A stretch of DNA of 64,000 bases from Rhipicephalus microplus (lineage: Eukaryota; Arthropoda; Arachnida; Ixodida; Ixodidae): NCBI RefSeq assembly GCF_043290135.1, contig NC_134702.1, positions 84,293,817 through 84,357,816 on the forward strand. Direction: 5' to 3'. Below are positions 51,301-55,400 of the stretch, piece after piece (position 1 is the first letter of the stretch; every line of letters begins with the position of its first letter). The position numbers were made by a program, and so were the translations under genes. Under the pieces are notes generated by a model, which did no database searches, was not told the origin of the DNA, and saw only the letters and a program-made list of their open reading frames with translations.

Positions 51301-53819
51301 GGTCATGAGACACAATACCTTAACAACAACTATTATTATTATTATTATTAATATTATTATTATTATTATTATTACACGATATTTACATTGTTCTTGTTGC
51401 TATCCTGAGAATGCACTTTCGATCACGCATCGACTTGGCGACAAATTCACATTATCAGTGACAACCATTTTTTCAACCCACACGTGTCATGATCATGCAT
51501 AACCAACACAGCTGACTTTTTTTTTCACATAATTTTTGTTTGTTTTATGACTGTCCATCCTATAAATAATTTCATGTCGTGGGGGGCTTCCGGAGGGCGC
51601 TCCTTGAGCAAGCATAAATTGTACTCGCCTCAAGGCAGACTTCTCACCTTGAAAATAAAGGTTTCACACGCACAAAACACGTCCTTGTCGATTACTAAGT
51701 GCAGCGGACTCGTAGAATAGTAAGTTACTCACTTCAGTCGAAACAGAAAAACGAATAGCCACAGCGAAAGAACAGAGAGCGAAATTTTGCTAAATGTGCT
51801 TTTTTTTTACACTTTTTAGTTTTCCTGTTTAAGCGAGCACGTATTACCTCGAAGTCAACTACCTCGCCAAGCAACAAGTATTACAAAGTAATAAGCGTTG
51901 CTTTTCATCTTGTTTTGTCGTTTGTTTTGTTTTATGCAGCCGGCGTCGACTCGTAGTTTCCGTTACGCGCAGAAACTTCCCCGTATAGTGACGAAAAAAA
52001 AGCGTACGACTGTGAGAAACGAGTTCAGGAAAAAAGACCTGTGAGGTTAAAAAAAATGGCAACTCAGTTATGCCTGGGTGTGCGTAGCGAAATGTACACT
52101 TAATTTTAACGGACAAATTAAGTTGACCACGCACAACAGCTTTGCGAACGCAACCTGCCATAGAAACTGGCTTGCAGGCTGCGTCCGCCGAGCTGCTGTG
52201 GACGCCCAACTAAATCTGCCTTTTTGTTTAGCTTGGTTCACTGCACGATTGTGCTTCTCGAGGCGTGCGGCTTGTTCTTCCTCCATCTCCTCGGCTCGCG
52301 GCCTTCTTTTTGTTTCTTTCCAACCACGAAGTCTGGCTTGTTTCAGTCTCTCCGACTCACTTTTCATATCTACCGATGAATCCCGCCGAGCCCTTCCTCT
52401 TATTCGATCATTCCAGCGACTATAGGCGGTGCAGCGGAAGGTCGAAATGGCGGACGAGACGGTTATGTCGCGAGCGTTTACGTCAGCGTCGCAGAACGTG
52501 AAGACGCGTTTATTGTTTTATGATTAGTGAGAGACCGAACTGCGTCGCAGCTATATCACCGTGTGACAGCTTCGGAGCATGGCTACATGGCGCCACCTGC
52601 GTCACTCGATTGACTGAATAATGTACGATGCAACAGCGGCTCCTCCTAGGTCAAGTTTGAACAGTACGACTGAACGCGGATATATCAGAAAACGCACACA
52701 CAACGCTAACTTTCAACTGGAAACACAGTTGCAGCGTGGTTTCCCAGGCTCTTTGACGTCATGCCAGATGACGCGACGAGCGGTGTGGCCACCGGTCGCA
52801 GCGAGCGAAAAGGTGAGAATGCGGCAAATTGCAGCTGTCGCCACAAAAGTGTTATTCGGGTAGTGGTGCTTCGGGCAGTAATTGACGTGTCCAGTGATGG
52901 CGACCTGGAGGCCTCCTCTCACCTCACTTCCCCGCCCTCGCATTCGCTTTTTGGTCCCCTTAAAGCTCAATACTTTGTTCAAAAACATTTGGTGATTCCT
53001 GCTACGGATACTGCCGTATCGCCACCCATGTTAAAGGAACGAATATCTCAACGATCTCAGCATACATCGGTGGATGAATAATTTATTAAAAAGCTATAAA
53101 TGGTTTCATGTCAGTACAATAGAGATTGTTAACGAGTAGCAAGCTTATCTTATACCATAAAAAATAACGCTTTATGAACTCGTAACAATGAAATTGTGGA
53201 ATACCGCATATAACAGACAATGCGCTAGTACCAACTAGCTCGGTTTTCCTTTCTACTTCAGGTCATAACGATTGTGTGCGAATATTGTGTTTTCATATAG
53301 TCATGCAGTGTTTTTTATGCAAGATGTATGAAAACACCAGAAATCTTGTGTCGAATCTCGATACGTTTGCGTACTAAGTGAACCACATGGGAAATTGATT
53401 GATTGATTTGTGGGGTTTAACGTCCCAAAACCACCACATGGGAAATGATTCGTACAATGCATAGAAAGGTGGGTCCAAGTGCACATGTTTTCTTTCGCAA
53501 ATTCGGTTCCCATTAGTCAGCTGCTGTGGCTAATGATATGTTCGACATAATAATTGGCTTAATATTTCTCTCACGACAAAGTTTAGCGTAAGACGCCTTT
53601 TTTAATATGGGCTGAAGTGCTTTCACAAGGGATACTCAATGTGTACACAACATTACGAGACATATGTTGTGATATTTTTATAGAGTTAATCCATTCGAAA
53701 AGTGTTATATGTTGAGTAACTCACCTTTTCTGTTTGCGCAGCCATATCCTGGGCGCTGTACTCAAGCTGCTGAATAATGTGCCTGATGAAATCAGACTTC
53801 TTGACAGAATAGAAGAGGC
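24121..53819 (-). CDS. SEC14-like lipid-binding protein, gene A (3' part, 7 exons)
   Basis: Seven minus-strand exons join in consistent phase: 53819-53725, 38689-38611, 36725-36645, 35710-35624, 29831-29725, 26900-26573 and 24209-24121. All use GT donors and AG acceptors. The 866-nt product encodes about 287 residues that follow SEC14L2/3/4 from the mid CRAL-TRIO domain ([11 protein letters not shown], then [20 protein letters not shown]) through [20 protein letters not shown] and [19 protein letters not shown] to a GOLD domain ([47 protein letters not shown]). Such proteins bind hydrophobic lipids in the cytosol, and the GOLD domain may bind partners or membranes. About 120 N-terminal residues are missing and were not found up to 64000. 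Exon 1 here starts in phase 1, so at least one earlier exon is required. Introns carry two young retroelements. A tick SEC14L orthologue is near certain; which vertebrate member it matches best cannot be told by eye. Confidence 0.93.
24210..26572 (-). other. Gene A intron before the terminal exon
   Basis: No gene or clear repeat was recognised. It contains a small palindrome, GTGTCACTAGCAGTGACAC, near 26141. Confidence 0.6.
26573..26900 (-). CDS. Gene A exon encoding most of the GOLD domain
   Basis: The acceptor CACAG precedes GTG-GGA-GCG ([12 protein letters not shown]), in phase 0 with the preceding ...RCTHI. The exon encodes [37 protein letters not shown] and [17 protein letters not shown]. 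It ends GGA-AAA-T at a GTGAGA donor (plus 26567-26572). Reading through the donor gives a tail ending at a TAG at 26502-26504, which I reject as intronic because the true GOLD end is found at 24121-24209. 328 nt. Confidence 0.95.
26901..29724 (-). other. Gene A intron with a LINE tail and a TATA-like motif
   Basis: It holds the LINE-tail fragment at 27323-27420. It also has a TATAAAAGG box at about 28331 on the plus strand in the context CCTATAAAAGGCTCC, which could be the core promoter of an old LTR, though no LTR boundaries were found. No other gene was recognised. Confidence 0.5.
27323..27420 (-). repeat. LINE 3' end with (ATCCA)n tail
   Basis: On the minus strand it reads CCCACGTGGGAGCTGCCC, then GATCTGTGTTTTGGAGGACC, then AAATAAAAGTTTATCC and four CCAAT-type tail units. 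A polyadenylation-like motif followed by a short tandem tail is typical of the 3' end of a truncated non-LTR retrotransposon. It differs from the LINE at 45050, whose tail is TTCC. Confidence 0.5.
29725..29831 (-). CDS. Gene A exon (end of CRAL-TRIO domain)
   Basis: The acceptor CAACGCAG precedes ACAAGTGG. With the G from the previous exon this gives [20 protein letters not shown], then [16 protein letters not shown], ending at a perfect GTAAGT donor (plus 29719-29724). It corresponds to the SEC14L segment NWKEVLLKHI...VPVEYGGTMTDPDG. 107 nt, phase 1 in and phase 0 out. Confidence 0.95.
31636..32570 (-). repeat. Dispersed repeat B, copy 2 (inverted relative to copy 1)
   Basis: Read on the minus strand it follows copy 1: GGGAATCGACGTTATGCGAAGCA, then GTTTATATAACCAGTT, the tRNA-Gly-like module (minus, 32057-32125, with an intact GGGTTCGATTCCTGC B box), TTGGTTCACGCCAAGTTG, a degenerate GATA tract and GAAATGCTTCGCATTT at 31636. 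The two copies have many small differences, so they are not recent duplicates. Confidence 0.75.
32860..33289. mobile_element. MITE C, copy 1
   Basis: About 430 bp that match 60466-60912 in the same orientation: GGGAGCTGCGACGCATGGC, CTTCGTACTT, TCGCGTCACGTAGTTCAAAA, GATTCGCCGCC-type and CCATGGTCACTGAACGATCG blocks. The right end, TTTTAGAAAACTCTATG, is the inverse of the copy 2 left end CATAGAGTTTTCTAA. The left end here is partly decayed. No coding capacity. Confidence 0.8.
33330..33410. repeat. (ATT)n microsatellite
   Basis: About 25 ATT units with a few AAT/ACT interruptions. The minus-strand polyasparagine frame across it is not a gene. Confidence 0.9.
34191..34290. repeat. 100-bp spacerless palindrome
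   Basis: Two 50-nt arms meet at GAGGT|ACCTC (34240/34241) without a loop and differ at five positions. The outer ends are GTATTTGTGCACCGG and CCGGTGCACACATAC. The two overlapping open frames starting in it (both reading MRYLIVFF) reflect the palindrome rather than genes. It could be a foldback element, a template-switch inversion, or a cruciform or hairpin-RNA source within the gene A intron. Confidence 0.85.
34926..35144 (-). mobile_element. Ruka-like SINE, copy 2, 5'-truncated
   Basis: The body (34941-35129, minus) starts at the B box (GCGGGTTCGAATCCCGG) and runs through the same body as copy 1 to an AATCAATCA tail. The A-box half of the tRNA head is missing. The exact 15-bp target duplication CAAAGACCGATTTCT flanks it (34926-34940, 35130-35144), so it inserted in this truncated form. 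Confidence 0.92.
35624..35710 (-). CDS. Gene A exon ([18 protein letters not shown])
   Basis: The acceptor TTTCAG precedes CT-CCC-AAA. The split Ala codon begins [20 protein letters not shown], then AKKIHVFGK, ending GGC-AAA-G at GTAAAG. This is the strongly conserved SEC14L segment (N/K)APK(I/L)FP-x-YN-x-IKPFLSE. 87 nt, phase 1 to phase 1. Confidence 0.95.
36645..36725 (-). CDS. Gene A exon ([20 protein letters not shown])
   Basis: The acceptor TTTCAG precedes CT-CTC-GAT. It encodes [20 protein letters not shown], then RKAYVIN, ending AAT-G at GTGAGA. It matches the E-x-YPE-x-L-(K/R)-R-x-(F/Y)-V segment of CRAL-TRIO domains. 81 nt. The short intron to the next exon (35711-36644) is AT-rich with nothing recognised. 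Confidence 0.94.
37028..37290 (+). mobile_element. Ruka-like SINE, copy 3, diverged
   Basis: The tRNA-like head has GGTTAGGGTGCTCGGCTGCTGA and the B box GGGTTCGATCCCAG. The body CGATGGAGTCGAAGTAGTAG is followed by a partly duplicated 3' half with two ACAAACATAT-ATGGTTT segments. Many differences from copy 1 indicate an older insertion. No target duplication was identified. Confidence 0.8.
37859..37910. repeat. 30-bp tandem duplication
   Basis: CCCATTTGAGAAGCACTGAA occurs at 37859 and again 30 bp later at 37889. Two units, the second one partial. Confidence 0.8.
38366..38417. repeat. (GTTT)n(CTTT)n simple repeat
   Basis: About six GTTT units are followed by CTTT/CTCT units on the plus strand. 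Confidence 0.9.
38611..38689 (-). CDS. Gene A exon ([24 protein letters not shown])
   Basis: The acceptor ATTGCAG precedes CTC-GGC-CGG. It encodes [20 protein letters not shown], then QIAWKP, ending CCA-G at GTGAGT. In SEC14L proteins the equivalent strand reads [20 protein letters not shown]...LKHLWKP. The exon is phase 0 with the preceding QTEK although the two are now 15 kb apart. 79 nt. Confidence 0.95.
38784..38905 (-). repeat. (GA)n plus 3' tail of I-type LINE
   Basis: A GA tract (38784-38810) joins GGCAGGGAGGTTAACCAAGC, then CGGTTGGCTACCCTACAC and a purine-rich run. On the minus strand this is the 3' UTR of the LINE at 45050-50370, with the GA tract in the position of its tail repeat. 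It lies about 100 bp inside the intron that begins at exon 38611-38689. Confidence 0.75.
39265..39401 (+). repeat. 5' LTR (137 bp)
   Basis: It begins TGACACACCTCGATGG and ends CCTTCGTCACA, with a polyadenylation motif AAATAAA near the 3' end. By eye it has no difference from the 3' LTR. It is unusually short for a Gypsy element, and no TATA box is obvious. Confidence 0.95.
39540..40769 (+). CDS. gag: gag polyprotein of the LTR element
   Basis: From ATG at 39540 (the frame is open further up, but only with non-ATG starts) there are 409 codons to TAG at 40767-40769. The N-terminal half is a retrotransposon capsid-type Gag ([20 protein letters not shown], then [12 protein letters not shown]). 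One CCHC zinc knuckle, [14 protein letters not shown], starts near residue 315, followed by a Pro/Arg/Ser-rich tail. It packages element RNA into virus-like particles. The last codons before the stop form the slippery site described at 40760. No internal stop. Confidence 0.95.
   Translation: MNLDGDIQQPVARAPSFHYREPRTFTGKPGDDVEEWLSHYQRVSRANGWNAASQLSHVGLFLDGSALVWFENHEDTLTTWDQFMEEIKKCFGDPATKKKRAEQMLSQRAQACGETCRTYIEEVLKLCKCVDTNMTEEDKVGHILKGIAEDVYHFLIGKESLESVADVIGHCRTFEALKTRRITTKFGRLANVTTVATVDVCQDSVPTDLSSTIRLIVREELRRHLYAPLNAREPPCDTPSTSINATSFEERSYSNRGPQLRAPPPASSYVEPPYAPHSRYGYNSRPPPFASQWEQSAAYPQHPATFPMPRERPVCYQCGVRGHIARFCPMRRNPRSTFPQRSATFAQRSQRPDYTYWPPNPTDERHAYQPINRSDSPGSVRSLTPPTTRPPRSPSPRRRSRMSSPPPGN
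40760..40800 (+). promoter_or_regulatory. Candidate -1 ribosomal frameshift signal (gag/pol)
   Basis: In the gag frame the end reads CCG-GGA-AAC-TAG, so a canonical X-XXY-YYZ heptamer, G-GGA-AAC (40760-40766), abuts the stop. Slipping back one base gives GGG-AAA-CTA and enters the pol frame, which is open from here to 44275. A perfect 6-bp stem CCAGCG (40770-40775) / CGCTGG (40795-40800) follows after a 3-nt spacer, with further weaker pairing inside. The spacer is shorter than the usual 5-9 nt. The same heptamer is used at the gag-pro junction of some retroviruses. Confidence 0.75.
40823..44275 (+). CDS. pol: pol polyprotein (protease-RT-RNase H-integrase)
   Basis: 1150 codons from the first ATG, but the frame is open back to the gag stop, so synthesis as a Gag-Pol fusion is likely. 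Domains in order: aspartic protease with [11 protein letters not shown] (near residue 24), reverse transcriptase with VDYRRLN and the YLDD catalytic box (near 449), RNase H with HTDASG (near 597), an integrase HHCC zinc domain (residues about 800-845), and a catalytic core with D in VGVDLLGPF (near 872), D in ISDRGRQF (near 930) and E in GLVERTNR (near 967). The C-terminus ends LKPYH without an obvious chromodomain. All visible catalytic residues are intact. Confidence 0.95.
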   Translation: MPPPVSMLQNKVQVLVDDVPTMALIDTGASVSVMSLVFKQRLGRKVMFHWDKPATFRAVSGAFLRPVGVCTASVSVAGKTFKAEFTVLAQSTHDVILGIDFLRECRATVDCGAGEVLLSTLAQQPDCEKGNLTVAKDVLLPAWSTASVQVTTSETNSSLNSRDIVIEPLPVACLKKNIFVPRCIVSLADETAQLWVINSSPESVVLPAGMRLALFEKQSSTCIGALSDLERAGPETSGMEAEFSKMVSKSISSQKRKDLVALLARHAKVFDFARKVPRAQIPTTRARHKIDTGSAHPLRQKPYRVSVSERKVIAEQVGEMLATGVIQESSSPWAAPVILVKKKDGSWRFCVDYRRLNSITKKDVYPLPRIDDVIDCLHSASYFSSVDLRSGYWQIPMDPVDKEKTAFVTPDGLFEFNVMPFGLCNAPATFERYMDTVLRGLKWEICLCYLDDVVIFGRTFAEHNHRLDVVLTCLEKAALTLNSKKCRFGERQTLVLGHLVDKAGVRPDPQKVDAVSKFKQPQSIRELRSFLGLCSYFRRFVPNFAEKAQPLTDLLRKDVPFHWTPNCESAFKQLKFALTSGPILCHFDPSASTEIHTDASGVGLGAVLIQRHNNAEHVVAYASRSLSKAERNYTVTELECLAVVFAVHKFRPYIYGRRFSVITDHHSLCWLVSLRDPSGRLARWAIRLQEFDFTVRYKSGNRHADADCLSRLPLPTTECEADNFDDFITAIDSHFPDIAAFRTAQHEDHCLDHLFASANDPASSSSFVVHDAVLYKKNYSGQGARLLLVVPRTLRPQIFRFCHDNATSGHMGFARTFHRIQQRFYWPKMRRDTEKYVAGCEQCQRHKRPTTTSPGLLHPVPPPSSPFEIVGVDLLGPFPRSASANRWVIVCVDHLTRYAETAAIPTATAFHVSQFMLRHIILRHGPPRVVISDRGRQFVADVVEEILRLSASQFRHATPYHPQTNGLVERTNRTLTNMLSIYVDAKHKNWDEVLPYITYAYNTAKHETTGYAPFFLLYARSPRSCLDTILPFTLDVETSVAESLCRAEEARRVARLRTIASQQRSKTRYDAHHHSVAYTKGDLVWLWTPVRKRGLCQKFLAHYSGPFVVIDRLSDVTYVISGVTSNGRRSSKTQLTHVARLKPYHHQPSY
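44311..44447 (+). repeat. 3' LTR (137 bp)
   Basis: Identical to the 5' LTR, preceded by the purine tract ending GGGGGAAA and followed by the target duplication ATAT. Confidence 0.95.
44600..44697 (+). repeat. LINE 3' end with (GAAAT)n tail
   Basis: The segment has ACCCCACCCCTTTTGTAATG, then GGGGACCTTTAAGGTAATAA and four AATGA/GAAAT units. This C-rich block, short hairpin and pentamer tail resemble CR1/L2-type LINE ends. No coding part is attached. Confidence 0.55.
45050..45241 (-). other. LINE 3' UTR and (TTCC)n tail
   Basis: On the element's strand it is pyrimidine-rich, then CAGTGTAGGGTAGCCAACCG, then CTGGTTAACCTCCCTGCC, then TTGTTGC and three TTCC units. AACC and GGTT, and GGG and CCC, can pair as an imperfect hairpin. 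The same boxes occur without coding sequence at 1205, 11100, 11275 and 38819. Confidence 0.85.
45242..48922 (-). CDS. LINE ORF2: endonuclease-RT-RNase H
   Basis: 1226 codons from ATG at 48922. Residues about 15-228 form an APE-like endonuclease ([22 protein letters not shown] near 142, GSDHIPTYL). Reverse transcriptase covers about 430-740 with [33 protein letters not shown] and the catalytic SVYADD box (near 654). RNase H starts with YTDGSTTP (near 939), followed by [17 protein letters not shown] and LPGHSGI. A C-terminal zinc motif C-x2-C...HLLCHC lies near 1150. All catalytic motifs are intact and no stop or frameshift is seen. It would nick the target and reverse-transcribe its RNA in place, and could also mobilise other RNAs sharing its 3' end. 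Confidence 0.96.
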   Translation of the reverse strand: MASEAPSFRAEVKNASVFQWNARGLKSRMSDFRQFVFVNRFPIIVICEPNLCASIKLSGYECFMSSTHRDCSKVIVFMRHDLTYVHHRVSPDEGNQYVCLTVKKDKVAFTIIGAYLSPSSRLDCERLRGILTSTPRPWVITGDFNAHHFLWGSSRDNSRGRKLVSLASEYELCVCNDGSPTYLRGSAYSSCLDLTLVSRSLIRKVHWFSDLETRGSDHIPTYLCIEGFTSSKSSRGLKYTDWPKFKMLMEDCCTDGSSYNLEDSIKDVLQNTTHTHLTSHKRTDFDIELEKLRAIRRRAERRYRRTKCMDDLRLARRIQKKMQRHMDKLARRRWTSFCESLDPRKPLSLIWRTVRGLSTTLGQRHPFTSLALHLRCREIDVAESFCRRISGDSNFTVSRTGTFDNPPPSRDPRMECQFSMDELEAALALCRRSSAPGPDGITYRALCNLGDEARKALLRLYNDSWQTGTVPQAWKSSRLIPLLKAGKSPLDIASYRPIALASCVGKTMERMILTRMEWYLEHYEIYPVSMTGFRRGHSSIDNVVDLVTYVQHQKACKRLCAALFLDVKGAYDNVTHEAILSALETVGLGGKIYMWVYSYLQLRSFYVMTANGPTPDYYSSRGVPQGGVLSPTLFNLTLIGLVEQLPSTVELSVYADDICIWTSGVTRPQLRARLQKAATTASCYLRKQGLEVSCGKCAVVAFTRKPMSAYSISINEEYISFSRSHRFLGVIIDRNLSWTPHVNYVKKRLIATCHMLKFLAGKNWGVPISSMLQLYRVLFIGFLRYSLPAMSNTGKTNLRAIQIIQAQALKICLGIPRSASTAETIAIAQDHSINTHIITETMRMHLRHYARTPSHHLASLAAERPRTTYGTIVSKHRSSFAEAYAPALKPLLPPWSLSQPRVHLKIPGMRRKSDLPTHALKQLSLSLLEENYSNHVHIYTDGSTTPSSSGGAVVIPSQGITRCFKTSHVTSSTTAELEALRNALEHINSEERPGKWAVFSDSKPALQCLISVLRRGCHDQLTYQTVKLHHLLIQKGHDIVFQWLPGHSGIGGNVSADHAARTSHKEGNSVPIPLSRADAARQIRQLARSLTLTEWNTPSIRRTRLHELDPSLQLRPPPGLHRREASLLYRLWLGVAFTKAYTTLIRITDSAACDVCGTDENIEHLLCHCPRFASERQVLANAMRRLDDRPLSVQVLLQQCTHASTAHKAVKALLRFLRKTGLCERL
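48927..50261 (-). CDS. LINE ORF1: zinc-knuckle RNA-binding protein
   Basis: 444 codons from the first ATG (50261); the open frame extends upstream only with a non-ATG start. The N-terminus is Ser/Asp-rich, followed by an RNA-recognition-like middle. Three CCHC-type knuckles then begin with [14 protein letters not shown] (near residue 234) and continue with [13 protein letters not shown] and [16 protein letters not shown] basic stretch RRRRRRGRR and a Ser/Pro-rich tail end the protein. The stop TAG lies 4 nt before the ORF2 ATG (TAGAACCATG), so ORF2 is probably made by reinitiation or stop-coupled translation. Confidence 0.93.
   Translation of the reverse strand: MLQDTPENVPGVQPSRRTSSSRKRSNASSDTDSEATDLYSDGFESSGDDFTVVMNRSTKRRLLRTASSASVSTVKTAPQRWPHTMLFMPEDPASNLRLLNRQVLSVLLEETAPNEIKDVRINARKNVLAVDVMHRSALPSLRHITEIGNVKVRPMVATGCNGTVGVIYDVDLSISANDLPILIKPATEGTRITHITRLGNSRCLRLVFEGDSLPSYVKVGHVRHSVRPYIPKPLQCYKCFKMGHVKGVCENKLVCPRCAESHSKDACSATILRCPNCHGAHEASSKDCPRVRNEHAVLRRMVRDNSTHKEAAATLRRRRRRGRRPSRKNASTDREMSSSIKEADSRTPSSLKTDTAKQKKGTAVAPSEQWPSLPRRQPTSELHQIPPPSTTPQTSDAMNEDQVISLLQSLMSTMRVLLSNMKTSAAQTALHVLDTLSPVLAALR
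50382..51111. other. Intronic, nothing recognised
   Basis: AT-rich DNA 5' of the LINE insertion. No domain or repeat seen. Confidence 0.4.
51112..51374 (+). mobile_element. Ruka-like SINE, copy 4, with (ATT)n tail
   Basis: The head has TAGGCTGCTGACCC and a decayed B box GGAGGGTTCAATCC. The body shares CGATGGAGGCGAA and AGAACCCCAGGTGG with copy 1 and ends in a 44-bp ATT microsatellite (51331-51374) in place of the AATC tail. Diverged, no clear target duplication. Confidence 0.75.
52068..52367 (-). CDS. Possible coding fragment, charged coiled-coil-like
   Basis: The first half of a 99-codon frame reads [20 protein letters not shown], then [20 protein letters not shown] and [10 protein letters not shown]. 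It is dense in Glu, Arg and Lys with a heptad-like pattern, unlike the chance frames around it. The later part looks non-coding. It could be an exon of an unknown gene on the minus strand or a transposon ORF fragment. I do not recognise the family. Confidence 0.25.
   Translation of the reverse strand: MKSESERLKQARLRGWKETKRRPRAEEMEEEQAARLEKHNRAVNQAKQKGRFSWASTAARRTQPASQFLWQVAFAKLLCVVNLICPLKLSVHFATHTQA
52380..52560 (+). promoter_or_regulatory. CpG-rich patch with AAATGGCGG motif
   Basis: The patch contains GGTCGAAATGGCGGACGAGA, matching a YY1-type AANATGGCGG initiator, and an ATG frame of 26 codons ([11 protein letters not shown]...) ending at TAG. CpG density is above the surroundings. It could be the start of a transposon or a cryptic promoter within the gene A intron. 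No downstream exon was recognised. Confidence 0.25.
53382..53446 (-). mobile_element. 37-bp SINE-tail insertion with target duplication
   Basis: An exact 14-bp duplication, ACCACATGGGAAAT (53382-53395 and 53433-53446), encloses 37 bp. On the minus strand those read GGTTTTGGGACGTTAAACCC, then CACAAATCAATCAATCA. This is exactly the Ruka-like SINE's 3' end plus its tail, and nothing else of the element is present. Confidence 0.88.
53725..53819 (-). CDS. Gene A exon, most upstream found ([19 protein letters not shown])
   Basis: The acceptor TTTCTGCAG precedes GC-CTC-TTC. A missing G from an earlier exon gives [20 protein letters not shown], then [12 protein letters not shown], ending AAG at a GTGAGT donor. 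SEC14L proteins read GL(L/M)FSASKQDLL...CAHQTTK here. 95 nt, phase 1 in and phase 0 out. The phase and homology demand upstream exons of about 120 residues. Confidence 0.95.
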
Positions 53820-55169
53820 CTGCAGAAAATAGAGACAAGATAAGGAAAGACCAATCAAACAAAACACACATTTCTCTTGCTGTTTTGTTTAGTTAAACAT
53901 CATATATATGTTATACATGCACTCATACAGTTGCAAGTTGTCCTATAAATCTTTTTCGAAATTCAAGAAGAAAATACAAATAGGCTAAGGCAAACCATTT
54001 TGTCAAAGCTTTTTTTTTGTAAGTTTAATATACTTAGTTGTACGAGAACTGAAGCATGAGATTCACTGTGTTCTTAATACTAAGCAACCGAACACAGACT
54101 TTAGGGCACGAAAATTCAGACAGCTTATCTGCAAAAAAAAAATCTGCTTACTTCTCGACGAACTTTTCACTGGCTTCTTTACGACAGAAGATGTACCTAT
54201 GCTCTCACTCTGATAATGATGCCTTTGTTGGAATTTTCGTCTCTACGAAACGATTAAGGCCTTCATGCACTAATACGAAGATTCGCAAGAGTCAAAGCCT
54301 GGACATGTTGGTGTGTATTCAAAAGGAAGTGTTAACAGCGCATACGAAAGCAGATAATGTGAAAGAACAAACGGAGACTGAGAACACTGGCTTCCAACTT
54401 GAAGTGAGGGTTTCTGCGAATGTTCCATACTTTCTAATAGGTAATCGAATGTTATCCTGGTCTAAATCACCGGAGTAAAAAAAAATGGAAACACGAACTG
54501 TAGTCATATTTCAAACGCTCAAAATCACTACGACTTCAAATGCTTCAAATCGCAATGACCTTTGTGTGTCAACAAAACCCGATGACTTACGAAATGAAGC
54601 ACGTTGTCACTCTGCAGAGGAGACTCTTCCGGATAAACAAGTTATCGTGCCCACTCACCAAAGAGCCCTTATAATGTGAGTCAGTGTCCTTCACGTTTAA
54701 TGACCAAAGTGTGTCTTTAATGCACAAGGCTTCATCGCAAAAGAGTGCCAACGTACGTTGCGAATAAAATATTGAGGTGGAAGCCTTATATGCCCCGCCA
54801 ACTGCGAAAATTCACCGTCAGCGCCGTAGGTGTCCACACGGTCGAGTGATGCAAAAAAAGTATCATCACTAGGGTTTGTAATCATCATACGACGTCATAA
54901 ATGGCCATGATATGTCCCGTCGCAATGACATATGGCTATGACTTCCCATGACGACGTCATCAGGTGACATCGTTGCTTGGTCACGGAGGCAGCGCAACTC
55001 ACCTTACGCGCAGGAAGTGTTTTAACAGGTGGGGGACATGATCGTGGCAGCCTACATAGAGTTGTGCGCCGCCGCGCCTCGTCACCGTCGCCCTCCATTC
55101 TCGCTCACGCCGTTCGCACCCCCCCCCCCCGCCGAAGTTCTGAGAGAGACCACGCCGCCGCCACCGTTG
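53820..55169. other. Gene A intron (upstream), nothing firm
   Basis: I searched this and the DNA to 64000 on the minus strand for the preceding SEC14L exon (G-x-D-x-x-G-x-PV...) and for an MSG-x-x-GDLS start and found neither. An ATG frame at 55098-55003 (minus) ending at a GTGAGT donor is noted but not accepted. Confidence 0.4.
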
Positions 55170-55400
55170 GACAATATTTTATTGCGATAGCAATTGAAAG
55201 GCCATTCTCGACTGGGTTTTGACGCCGGCGTCGGCGTCGACGTCATGCGCCGGATATGTATACGTATCTATATATATGAAAACACAAGAAATAAAAAAAA
55301 ATCGAGAAAAAAAGCAATACGGCGCGCGAAACCGAACGTGGGACCTCTGCGTCGTGAAAGCGAGGCGTCAACCACTGAGCCACCCCGGAAAACGTTCAAT
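55170..55400 (-). mobile_element. Second tRNA-derived SINE family
   Basis: On the minus strand a head with GGGTGGCTCAGTGGTTGACG (A-box-like) and GGTCCCACGTTCGGTTTCG (B-box-like) is followed by T-rich sequence and the block ATGACGTCGACGCCGACGCC. It then ends with GAATGGCCTTTCAATTGCTA and AATAAAATATT. The head resembles a tRNA and differs from the Ruka-like copies. Boundaries are approximate and no target duplication was found. Confidence 0.6.

Larger units (their letters stand above)
38690..53724 (-). other. 15-kb gene A intron carrying two young retroelements
   Basis: Of 15,035 bp, about 5.2 kb is the LTR element, 5.3 kb is the LINE, and smaller parts are LINE tails and SINE fragments (51112-51374, 53382-53446). 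Without the two long elements the intron would be roughly 4.5 kb. Unassigned parts are 38906-39264, 50382-51111 and 51375-53381. Confidence 0.85.

Noticed and set aside
55003..55098. Possible first exon (ATG at 55098, GTGAGT donor, minus) for gene A
   Set aside because: The peptide has no resemblance to the SEC14L N-terminus (MSG-x-x-GDLS) and its phase fit cannot be shown.
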